A stretch of DNA of 64,000 bases from Chaenocephalus aceratus. Taxonomy: Eukaryota > Chordata > Actinopteri > Perciformes > Channichthyidae. Made by a program: the position numbers and the translations under genes. Below, one piece after another: positions 26,545 through 38,425 of this stretch (the first letter of the stretch is position 1; every line of letters begins with the position of its first letter). Below the pieces are notes generated by a model. That model was given only the letters and a program-made list of their open reading frames with translations. It searched no databases and was not told where the DNA came from. Location: NCBI GenBank assembly GCA_023974075.1, contig CM043797.1, positions 35,872,666 to 35,936,665 on the forward strand. Direction: 5' to 3'.

Positions 26545-27792
26545 GGATGACCAACTACATTTGTCAAAGGGCCAAAATTATTCCTAGAGACACTTTCGGG
26601 AGCCAGCGATTTTTTATATATAGCCCTGAATGTTGAAGTTGTTGACCGGGGGGGTGCTAGTGGAGCACGCTCATGTACTGTCAAGCCGCCGGAGCCTTGC
26701 AGTGGGGCTACTGCGGAGCTCATCAAGCAGACTCTTCACGCTAACGAAGGATCACTTCTTCTTCAGGGCAGGGAAGGCTACGCAGTACGCAGTCTACTGT
26801 CCCGCAGCTGCTGCCTCTCTGTGGACTCCGGTACTGCACATTACTCACGAGACGTTGTAAATAAAAAACCGAGTCGAGGCGAACCATGGATGTATAATAA
26901 GAAAACAAATTATCCAACGATTTACAGACCACTCTTTCCCTAGGTAAGTCAATGGGAAAAAGTGTTTCCGGGCCTGGCAACCAAACGGAAGTGTAGTACC
27001 GCCGTTTGGCCACCACGAATATGTTCATCCCTGGTGGGTCGCGGAGGTACTGCAGGGGGGGGCGCGGGAAGATTTTTTTATTTTCTTCTTTTAGCTTTGT
27101 GAAGCACCTTGAGATTACGTTGTTTTTAAAGTGTGCTATATAAATCAAATGTATTATTATTATTAGTATTATTAATATTATTATTATTCAATTGTAAACA
27201 AACACTGCTCGAAAATATCTCATTGGTCAGAGAGCTGTCGGCATAATGCTGCGTTTTGCAACATCCTACTTGTGTGCGACAGGCTTTTCTTGCTGCCATC
27301 AAAACGAAATACAGATCAAAGCTGAACATTGAGAATGAACTGAGAGGGGCAGTTTCAAAACAACAGCCCCGGTTTGAGAAGATCTGCAAGCGAAAGCAAG
27401 CACAAGTCATTGATAAGCTATGGAATAGGAATGGTAAAGTGATGTGATTGTTTGCAACCTGCAGTAGAAATAGTAGTTCATTAATATATTTTCCTTCAAG
27501 AAATTTTAATTAAAAAAAATCTACTACTCTGGGAAGAAGGCCAACCAGTTTTAATTAGGCCAAATTAATTCACAGTATATTACAAGCACTTTTGTTCATG
27601 TGTAATCCATAATAAAATATAACATTATAGTTGGATCTTTATATCTTCTTATTATCAGCAGAGAAAATGTAATGTTTTTACAACAATATACAATAAATCC
27701 TACCAATATAGATGGGAACCGGGTTGGGGGGGTCCCAAAAATATTTCCAATTACCCAAGGGGGGCCCGACTGAAAAAGTTTGGGAACCACTG
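26545..27792 (+). mobile_element. Degenerate hAT-type transposon region
   Basis: The right end reads CTGAAAAAGTTTGGGAACCACTG, the classic inverted end of hAT elements (CAGTGGTTCCCAAAC when reversed), ending at 27792. It contains the transposase remnant at 27255-27447. The left limit is uncertain: a different hAT-like start (CAGGGATGACCAACT) lies at about 26544. The stretch is probably composite. Confidence 0.6.
27255..27447 (+). pseudogene. hAT transposase C-terminal fragment
   Basis: The frame contains AFLAAIKTKYRSKLNIENEL and FEKICKRKQAQVID. This matches the end of ZBED5/Charlie-type hAT transposases, in which a [A/F]-I-[K]-[T/S]-K-Y-R-[N/S]-[K/R]-L-[N]-[I/V]-E motif is followed by PR.EKL...KQAH. 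The catalytic part is absent, so the fragment is dead. Confidence 0.75.
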
Positions 27793-30700
27793 GTCTAACC
27801 AGATGATGGCCTGACTCAATCCTTTTATCGTTTTAAACACCAGTTGTGTTCTTTGCGAATGTGTAAAATTATGACAGCTGGCTATATGACCACTTTTTTT
27901 TTTAATCAGAAACGTTTTACCTAAAAGTGGATACTTGCATTTTAATAGACTTTTAACTTTGAACTCTTAACTAAAAAGTGAAGTGACAGGGCAAATTAAA
28001 TTGAATGAACAGAACCAGGCCAGATCAGAAAGAGGGCTGTTTTCCTCTCGTTGCTGTGAGTATAAAGTGGACGAGGAGCCGTTCGAAGGTTTCTTCCCTG
28101 AACTGCCTCAAATGCCTGAAAAAACAAACTCACAGCTGGATAGGCCTCCCAGCTGCAGGAGCTTTATGCTGCTCTAGAGGGCGGAGGTCTCCTGGCTTTG
28201 ACAGACTGACTGACATTTGTCATCTTGTGTTCGTCTCCTTCTCATTTTCTTTTCATTTTCTTTTTCTTCTCGTTTTCTACTTGTTCTTTTTCTTCTTCTT
28301 CTTCTAATTGGGTAGTCCCTTATCCTTCTTCCCAAATAATGTAATTGCTTGGCCATGCAGTGCAATTGCTAGGTAGTGGGCTGCTGCTGATACTAGCCCT
28401 CCGCTGCGTGCTCCTGCGCCTGTGGCGGTGTTAGCATTTCAAATTGAGTTACACGCTAAACAAGCAAAGCAGTGCGCGACAGCTAACGCATCTGTTTATT
28501 GCAGACGCCACCTTGTTTGTTCACCTTACGTGTGTGTTTGGGTACAGATGTGTGTGTGTATCTTCTTCTAATTCTTTGTCTTAGCAGTAAGAAAACAAAT
28601 GACGTTCCTGTTTGTGTGAATTTGTGTGAAGGTGTGTATACTTTTATTTTCTCCCCACTCGTTTCCCAGGAGTTTGTCTATGGGGCCACACACTCATCAT
28701 GTAAATCAGTGAGCTATTAGGAGCTGGCTCCCCTTCCTCTGCTTTTCTTATGAAGATAAATAAGAACCAGACCGGGAGTAAAGGAGAGAAGCGCAAATGA
28801 GATGAACTCTGGGATTTAAGTGCACTGCTACGGGGACATTTCAGGAAGTTATTATGTGTATTTGTTTTCGCATTTTTTAATTGCATCCCTTTCAGCTGAA
28901 GTTTATTTTAATGTGATGTCCTTCTGCTCAGATTTCTTTGCAGACTGGGCTCTGGTTTCAGACAGAGGGTGAAAAGAGGTGCTGCAGCATGTAAACATGT
29001 CACAGTAGAGACATGTGCTCTTTAAATGTTGTGAGGATCAACTCGCACACATGTTGTTCACATTCCCGTAGTGAATGCATGCATCCTAATGATTCTTGTG
29101 TCTATATTTCAAAACGTGAATACAGTTTGTGAAACCATTAAATTGCAATTCCACAGTAAAGGTTCCTGAGCAGATTGCCTCCAGAGAATCCGTCCACTTA
29201 ATGGTGATTTTAACTCATCATTGAGGTTATGGTTATTGCAAATACACAGTATATAATATGCACACAGAGTGTATGCATGCTCCACACATTAATTGGGCTT
29301 CAGCTCCCAAGCTTGTAACGTTGCCTTATCTGTTTGAATGGTGCATAAATCTCTATTTTAAAGATAGCTTCATTTGTATGTATGAGTTGGTGGCGGTGAA
29401 TTAGTCAGCATGCACATTGCATCTCATTGCAGCACAATTACCATAAATCAAATGTACTTTGTCATGTAATTTAGAACTCATCTTGGTATAGGCTGGTTAA
29501 TGAAAGCGTCCAGCACAGATAAGATTTATTGTCATACGGATTAATAACAGGAACCACATGCACACCAAAACCTCCCAGACATGCCTCAAGGGAGCTATAA
29601 TAATACCCCCAATGTGTGTGAACATTTGACACCTCAGATACAGTATGTCACCGCTCAGCGTTCATGCTGGCAACACAGCGCTGCTTTACTGGTTGTCTCT
29701 TATGTGATTACCAGCCATGCTGAGAGCGGGCGGTACGACTCAGATTGAATTCATGGTTTGGATGAACTGCAAGAAGTCATCCTCACAGGAGAGACGTCAC
29801 AACAACACCGAACTGAACATGCTCCCATTCTGGCTGTGAAATGTTTGAATTTTTAAATTAAAATCTATAGAATTTCATTACAGTATTTAATTACATACAA
29901 TCAGCATGTGAAAACTCAATGCTGATTGGTCGATTTTTCACATTCCGCAGTCTGCTATTTTACTAATCGACCACGGCTAAGGAGGCCTCGCTGTCTATAG
30001 CTTATTCTTGTCTCATTTTGTGGTCTAAAAACCCAGTAAATCCATCTTATTAAGTACCTTATATCACACTGTTCCTAACTACTGTGGCTGTCATAGGGAC
30101 TGTTCACAAAAAACAAATACTATTTTCGGACAAATCCATAAATAAACATCTTAAAATAACCGCAGTCTGTCAAATAAATGACAGAAATGAAAAGGAAGAC
30201 ATTGCGAACTGTGATCATTTTATTTTCCATTTGTTTGCTTTGGTTGGCTAACTAAAAAAGCACAATGGGCACTGCAGTGTTGTAGCCTGTCAGCGATAGA
30301 AAACAAACACTTTGTTGTTGTAGTGCAGAGAGAAGAATATATCAAACTGTTTGAGCTAAAGTTAGGAATTTCTCCCGTCCAACATTTGATTTACCAAGGC
30401 TTTTGTGTTTTCACAGCTCCTGTATCAACTCTCTTGTCCATTACTATTAGAAGAGTCTAGTTGTGAGGAACCAAAACCGAGACAGATTCAGATGCCACAC
30501 TTGTAATGTACGTTTGTTCCCTATTTGCTTGGAATCAGCTGCATTTTGGGTTATTTAATGACAATTACTCATGTATACACATAAAGAAAACACTAATCAT
30601 TTAGTTTTTAAATGTTAAGAATGGTGTACACATTAGGCCATTCGCAAAAATGTGTCAGACACTTTGGAATTTAAAAAGTCACTTATTACTTGGGTCTAGT

Positions 30701-31070
30701 GAGCAAGCAAGCCAAACTCTTACAGTACGTGCATGTACCTGACATTTACTGCTTTATTTAACATGCACAACTCTTACTGAATAAAATGTGCACGAGGAGC
30801 CTGATTTTCTTCTAAAATCTCAACTTTTCTCGATATTTTCCATTTAATAATTATCCAAAATTGCACACGTGGTGATTCTAGTGAAGAAGTAGAGGCAGGT
30901 GACCATGACACGCTGTGATCACCTTTTAAACAGAACATCCACACAATCCTATACAACACATTACATGAAAGGGAAACCCCACAAAAGCACCATAGGGCCT
31001 CTTCAAACCCTAAATATAAAACATATCTTCATATGGAGAAGATAAAGCAACACAGAATATCCAACACAGT
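27793..31070. other. Gene-poor stretch
   Basis: Only small fragments seen: a MITE family B interior piece (28928-29023), an inverted copy of the 7.7/10.3-kb repeat (29905-29990) and a MITE family B piece (30949-31008). No exon or RNA gene recognised. Confidence 0.5.
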
Positions 31071-31071
31071 C

Positions 31072-31577
31072 TGTCATGGTTTTGGATTTATGTTTTCATT
31101 TTCCACCTTTTTATTTTGAAATGTTTTCCTCCTTGTGTCTTGTCTGATCCTACTTCCTGCGTCTGCCTTCCTGTCGTTAGTTTTCCTGGTGTGTCTGATT
31201 GTGTTCACCTGTTGCCCTTGTGTTTCTGCCTCCCCTGCCCAGCTGTGTCTTGTCCTGTGATTACCCTTCTGTGTATTTAGTCTTGTCTTCCCCCTGTGCT
31301 CCATGTCTGTTCGTCATTTTTTCCATGTCCATGCTACCTTGCCTCTTCATGTCCTTGGTCCCTGCCTCGCCTATCCTTGTCTTTGCTAGTCCATGTCTCC
31401 TGCCTGTTCCCACCTGTAAGTTTGTTCCTGTCTGTCGTGCTCCCCAGTTTTGTTAATGTTAGGTATCTTGTTTTCTTTTGTCATCGGATTTTTTTTTTAA
31501 TAAAGCTCGCTTTTTGTTACCTTATCTTTTTTAGTCCTTCAAACTGCACTTGGGTCCTATTTTCCCCAAACCTGACA
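31072..31577 (+). mobile_element. Candidate solo LTR, 506 bp
   Basis: Starts TGTCATGGTTTTGG and ends CCAAACCTGACA (TG...CA), with an AATAAA about 80 bp before the end following a T-rich run. Flanks CAGTC and CAGCC could be a 5-bp target duplication with one change. No internal region or partner LTR in this window. Confidence 0.5.
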
Positions 31578-31581
31578 CAGC

Positions 31582-32216
31582 CTCACAAAAAACGTGTAAT
31601 AGCTACGTTGGTCGACAGGGCAACACGTAGTATATTCACAAATATCCCTCTCAAGACGTGACATGGATACAATATTTTGCAAAAAAAAACATGGAGCTCA
31701 AATAATTTTCGTAATATCTATCAAACTATAGATTCTATCACTTTTTAGACGCTTTTATCCAAAGCAACTTACATACTCAATACTGTGGCCAATCCCCACA
31801 GGAGCAATTTGGGGTGAAGTGTCTTGACCAGGGACACAACGACATGCTGACTGCAGTGGGGTTTGAACCTGATCCCCTGATCTGTACACCAACGCACAAT
31901 CCACTGCACCACACGCCTCCCCACTGGATGTAGATTATAAAAGTACAATATAAACTTCTCGCCAGAAATTTAATCAAAGCATTATAACGGCCAAACTATC
32001 CTACAATTTAAGATTTTCCAGTAAAAATAAATCGGGTGTCCGCCATGTTTTTTTTCTCACTGGGAAAGTTTGCGATCTCGTGACATGGGCACTGGTCATT
32101 AGAAATGAATGGGACAAACATATTGTATCCATGTCACGTCTTGAGAGGGTTATTTGTGAATACACTACGTTTTGCCCTGTCGACCAACGTAGCTATTACA
32201 CGTTTTTGTGTGCGAC
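31582..32216. mobile_element. Foldback element with about 100-bp arms
   Basis: The left arm (CACAAAAAACGTGTAATAGC, then the GTCGACAGGGCAA and CTCTCAAGACGTGACATGGA words) is repeated in inverse order at 32118-32216. The interior contains a LINE-like tail (31738-31925). No coding capacity. Confidence 0.82.
31738..31925 (-). mobile_element. LINE/SINE 3' tail fragment
   Basis: Contains GCTTTTATCCAAAGCAACTT and GGTGAAGTGTCTTGACCAGGG followed by GGTTTGAACC, the usual tail of an abundant fish retroposon family. Confidence 0.6.
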
Positions 32217-32294
32217 TGGGCTCGAATATCATGTGCAGCACAAATCTAGCAGCATTTTATTGTAATTTTATTAAATCCTATTTCTTCCCAGCAT

Positions 32295-32653
32295 TTAAAG
32301 GTGGGGTAGGTAAGTTTGAGAAACCGGCTCGAGATCGCTAGAATTTGAAAATACACAACCGGAGAAAATCTGCCACTTCCTCACAGAGCCCCTCCTCCAA
32401 CACACACGAACGCGCACATGACCAATGAGGGCACGAGATAAGTTTGTGCCCCGATGGAAGGCTGACGGCCCGGCTAAACGGATTGGTTGTACTTTTTACA
32501 GTATTACGGCTTCTACAGAGGACATTTTTTTATGGATTTTTTGTCAAAGCACTTAAGATATTCATTGCTATCGGGATGTTAAGAGCATTCCATGGAATAT
32601 AACAAAAAGTGTATCTCGAGCCGGTTTCTGAAACTTACCTACCCCACCTTTAA
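32295..32653 (-). mobile_element. MITE family A, second copy
   Basis: Starts TTAAAGGTGGGGTAGGTAAG and ends CTTACCTACCCCACCTTTAA: perfect 20-base inverted ends. Opposite orientation to 6543-6932. Confidence 0.92.
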
Positions 32654-33194
32654 TCAAATAATTATTCTGATTTATTTATTTAATTTCCCATTTGCGTAAT
32701 TGTTAATGCAGACTGGGATGGCCCTGAAGTACAAAAAAACAACATTGAATTACATTATTTTTGCAAAACATCCGTAAAATGCTTTGCACTTCAGGGCCAC
32801 CGTAGCTACACCATGAGAACTTAGTAACAACCTTGTGAGGATTGTCTGTAATTGATTGAAAACAACAACTGTATTGTTTTCCTCATTTCTGAATTTGATT
32901 AAGCATATTTTCTTTGCCTGTACATCCATCAGTAATGCTGCCTCCCTTCTCTACCTGAGTCTCTTTCCTCCCTATTTTCTCTAAGCAGGGGATTCAACAC
33001 GGATATTGCCAGAATGAGTTTTTAATTGCATTATGATTACGGCCCGACTTGTAAAATATGTAAATGACCGGATATTATATTTTTTATGAGAGGGGAGCGT
33101 AGGGAATGGCGAGCGAGGCTGTTCAACCCATTCAGGCGTGTTATGTAGAGGAACTACAGCGATGAATGTTGATCACTGAAATCAAGCTTATGTG

Positions 33195-33240
<46 letters not shown>

Positions 33241-34340
33241 GTTCATGCATCTGGTTAGGACATTAAGCAGGAAAAGAAACCCAAAACAGGAGATTTGATG
33301 AAAGCAATCCATCAGTGTGCTATTAAACTGTACCTAAGAGCATGACTAGTACATCCATTTTCTGTGTGTGTATCTGTTTTGCATCTGTGCAGGAGGGGCG
33401 TTTGACTTAAGATGCATGCTATGAGAATGCTAAGCAGCAGATTTAAACAGCCTTAATATTGAGAAGGGTGCAGGGCAATACATTCCCTTTGACACTGTGT
33501 GCTGCTTCCCTCTGGGTAAGGCTGCAGCTGATCAGCGGGAGCACACACTTGGGTTGTAAATACCGATGCCCTCACGAGTCAAAACAGGTTTCTTTTTTGC
33601 TTTATCTACCCTAGTCGGCATCAACAGTGGAGGAGGGAGGGGATGTAAAGAAGACGGGTGTAGACTGCCAAAAAAGGGCTGGAAATAAACAAGTAAAGGA
33701 ATATACGATGAGAGGGGTAACAAGAGGGCAAAGATTGGAGAAAGATGAGAAGCAGTGAAAGACAAGGTTTGAGAAGTTGACCGGTGGAGATAGAGGAAAT
33801 GAAGAGGCAAAGGAGAGGTTAGACATCGAGGGGCAAAACAGAAATGGTAGACGAAGAAAGATTAAGGTAGTGAGGTGAGGAAAAGGTGGAAATACAGCCA
33901 GTGAGATGAATAGACAACGGAGGATAGAAGAGTAAAGGTGACGAAAGGGAAGTGTACCTGAAGTTCGTTAGCAAGCAGCCTTTCATACTTTTTTTGTAAG
34001 TGTGTGTTCGGTCTTCACATATTGAAGAAGACATCTTATTACATTTGATATAATCTACATAAGCTAATTATTATGATAACACCAATATGGATTTACTCTT
34101 TTCCATCAGGCAGGGAGATGGTGTTGAGCTTCTCACCTTACTTGCAGAAACGTTTTTCAAGCAGTTGGTGTGATCGGCTAATTGGACCCAACAGCAGTAG
34201 AAGATGGACATTATAATGATGTGCAAGCAGCCTATTGCAGTGGTTCCTGCTCGGCTTGTACTATTTTCAAACTTGTTGCTTTCCTATTTGATCTTAGGTG
34301 TTTTTTTCTGTTAATAACTTGACATTTTGGTTATGGCTGT
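32654..34340. other. No gene recognised; one TG microsatellite
   Basis: A TG run lies at 33193-33238. Polypurine-rich sequence (33600-33960) explains the minus-strand open frames there. No element identified. Confidence 0.5.
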
Positions 34341-34349
34341 CTTATTTTA

Positions 34350-34637
34350 ACCAGGGAGATTCTACTCGTGAGGTCGGAACAACAGCTCTCCTAACCGAAA
34401 TCTGGAGAAGGACACAGAGGATGCTGGGTAAACTGAAGAGACGAAGGAGGAGAGCAGGGTCCAGATTTATGGAAAAGGAGATATTAGCTGTGCCTCCCCC
34501 CCTAACAGATTTAGCCAGGAGTCAGACAGAATATCTGGATTGTAGTTTAATGAGCTTTACGGAAACATGGCCGCACCAGGATTTATCTGACAACAACAAC
34601 GTTTCCATCGATGGCTTACGGTATGTTTGGGCTGACT
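34350..34637 (+). pseudogene. LINE ORF2 endonuclease fragment
   Basis: The frame reads KLKRRRRRAGSRFMEKEI, then an internal deletion, then LDCSLMSFTETWPHQDLSDN and SIDGLRYV. The [CSL]M.FTETWLH.D..D..[VSL].G motif belongs to the apurinic-type endonuclease of fish LINEs. The frame ends at a stop and no reverse transcriptase follows. Confidence 0.75.
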
Positions 34638-34799
34638 GAGAGGCTTTCAGAGTCAGATTTACAAATATTATATTTTGACCTTGATCGAAATATTCGGTTA
34701 TTTTCAAAAGCTTTTTTAGTCTGATGCTTCGATTCATTTTAAACAGACCGTTCAACAAAAGGATACCCAACATCTAAATATTGGATTGTTCTTTCTTAG

Positions 34800-35581
34800 T
34801 AAGATCTCATTTTCATTACAATGGTGGTCTTACCTTGACTTGAAGATGAAGTCCATGCTTTCCTTCTGGACGACAATCTCTATGACTTTTTTGTAAAAGT
34901 CCTCCTTGTCTTCCTCTAGTTTCAAAAGTCTAGTTTGTTTTTCGCGTCTACCGTCTCTGCGTAGAATAACAGTAGCAACAAGAACCTGTGGGCTCACTTG
35001 CGCCCCCTGCAGTGCGGCAGAGGTTATGGCTGCCTCCCCTGGTGCTTTTTCCATTGCCGTTGTATGATGAGACCAGCGGGCCTAAATATCATATATACGT
35101 GAAATAAGTTATTTAGAAACTATGGATGGTGAGGATAAATGTAATAAAGGGATCTACAAACATTACATTGGTGACAGGCATGCGCTTAGGGCCCGCTTTC
35201 CAGACAGTTTCTGTGGGGTGACGCATTCTGAGGTGAGGCAGATCTCATCTGTGCCTCACCTCACCTCACAGTAACTGGCTTGAGCGCGCTCACTAAATAA
35301 GTGCCCGCGCTCCAGCCAGGCTGTGGGCTTACGAGAGGCAGATCTCGTCCCTGCCTCACTCCTCATCGCTCCCATGTAGTTGTAGCGGAGCTCGGCTAAT
35401 TTGCTAATTTTGACTATAAAAAGCGATTGGAATCAAACAGAATATCACACTTACAACACAGATCAGTGCAGACATTTTATTATTATTACTATTTAGTTTT
35501 TCTTTAGTTGTTTTTCCGTTACATTGGAGTATGACAGGTGAGGCTCTGCCTCCCCTGCCTCCCCTGACTGCACGTCGCTGG
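34800..35581 (-). mobile_element. hAT-type element remnant, one end only
   Basis: The right end, read on the minus strand, starts CCAGCGACGTGCAGTCAGGG then GAGGCAGGGGAGGCAGAGCC, a common fish hAT terminus. A minus-strand frame at 34830-35054 (GDGRREKQTRLLKLEEDKED-like) is of unknown family. The other inverted end was not found. Confidence 0.5.
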
Positions 35582-35587
35582 TCTTCA

Positions 35588-36030
35588 CCATGAGCCTGAG
35601 TCTTCATCATGTCTTCATCATGAGCCTGAGTCTTCATCATGTCTTCATCATGAGCCTGAGTCTTCATCATGTCTTCACCGTGAGCCTGAGTCTTCATCAT
35701 GTCTTCATCATGAGCCTGAGTCTTCATCATGTCTTCACCGTGAGCCTGAGTCTTCATCATGTATTCATCATGAGCCTGAGTCTTCATCATGTCTTCACCG
35801 TGTGCCTGAGTCTTCATCATGTCTCCACCATGTGCCTGAGTCTTCATCATGTCTCCACCGTGTGCCTGAGTCTTCATCATGTCTTCACCATGAGCCTGAG
35901 TCTTCATCATGTCTTCACCGTGAGCCTGAGTCTTCATCATGTCTTCACCGTGAGCCTGAGTCTTCATCATGTCTTCACCGTGAGCCTGAGTCTTCATCAT
36001 GTCTTCACCGTGAGCCTGAGTCTTCAGCGG
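35588..36030. repeat. 30-bp minisatellite, about 15 copies
   Basis: Unit CCTGAGTCTTCATCATGTCT + TCACCGTGAG. Because 30 is divisible by three, it is open in several frames, giving a 10-residue peptide repeat (MMKTQAHGED on the minus strand). It directly follows the hAT terminus at 35581. I see no promoter or splice context for a protein. Confidence 0.95.
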
Positions 36031-36444
36031 GTCTCTGTGGCTCCAACTTTTATCGCATATTTTCACATTTATAGATACTTATTCATTTCATTCCAATATG
36101 TTGCAACTTTCACGTAACAGAATTTCCCCCTGACAGTGTCTCTATCTTCAGATCAGCATCATTATTTCTGTCAACTCTCAGAACGTAAAGGCTCTAATAT
36201 CAATATTCCTTCCACTATCCCTCTCTCCTCCGTGTTTAAGTAGACGGCACTTAAGCAGCCATCGGAAAAGGTCCCGTGCCATCTATAGGCAGTTCAGAGC
36301 GGAGAGTGTGGCATACATATTCATATATTATTACTATTCTGCTTCCATTCCTCAGTTCTCTTTAAGGCCACAGTGAGCTCTTCAAAGCAAATGCATTTCA
36401 GACACTTTAACATATATCACAAAGCCCTGCGTTTTAAAAAGCCT

Positions 36445-37502
<1,058 letters not shown>

Positions 37503-37784
37503 CTTCTCTCTCTCTCTCTCTGTTTCCCTACATCGCTCCCTCCCTCGCTGTCTGTTCTTCCATGAAATTAAAGCGCTCTAAGCTGCTGTTTAATCAAAGC
37601 CTGTTTGGGAAAGTGCCGCAATGACAGAAAATGTCCATTCCAAATACTGTGTCTATGTATGCATGTATGTAGCCTACTGTGCATGTGCATGATTATATAA
37701 GACTATAATTCGATACAATAAAAACGTTGTGTTTGTGTGCATGTGTATGTGTGGCGAAATATGTGTTTAGCCATTAATCCACAG

Positions 37785-38425
37785 CTAATCAGTATTAGCA
37801 GGTGGTCTGGCCTGATACAGTGATGATTAACTAAAACTCTTGGCTGTTTACTGTTGGGGGCTGGATAAATGAACGCAGATCAACAAAGCTAATTAAATAC
37901 CATTTGCCACCACGAAACAGTAGTTAATGCCTCAGTGTTTGACATGGTGGAGGTGGAAAAGCGAGAGCATAATTGAAGCCTGTTAGCTTGTGAAAAAGAG
38001 GCTTTTCCCGTCAATAACGCATGCATTTCTCCACCATTTTTCCTACGGACACTGATTTTGGTGGTTCTTAAAGAAATAGTTGAACAATTTTGGGAAAAAG
38101 CATACTTTTTAGAGATTAAGATAAGAAAATTGTTACCACATTGTTTGTTTAGGCTCTGAGTGGTTGATTCGCTAGCTTAGCCTAGCTTAGCTTTGAGGCT
38201 GGAAGTAGCTAGCTTGGTGTACCTCTACCAAATAGAAGAGCTCACTGATTAGCTCATATATTGTTATCTTATCCATACAACAACAGACATGTAACAGGTT
38301 AGGTTCTCAATGTATGAACAGGTCAGTATTAGCCGGTGATGTGGCTGATACATTGATGATTAACAAAAACCCTTGGTCTTTTATTGTTTGGGACAGGATA
38401 AATGAACGCAGATCGGCTTGTGAAA
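37785..38425 (+). repeat. Local direct duplication, two diverged copies
   Basis: About 100 bp at 37785-37886 (CAGTATTAGCAGGTGGTCTG ... GGATAAATGAACGCAGATC) recurs at 38322-38425. The spacing is about 537 bp and the copies are roughly 80% identical. Not a transposon I recognise. Confidence 0.75.

Noticed and set aside
35404..36066. 220-residue MMKTQAHGED protein
   Set aside because: Open only because the 30-bp repeat unit is divisible by three. Kept as a low-interest finding, not as a gene.
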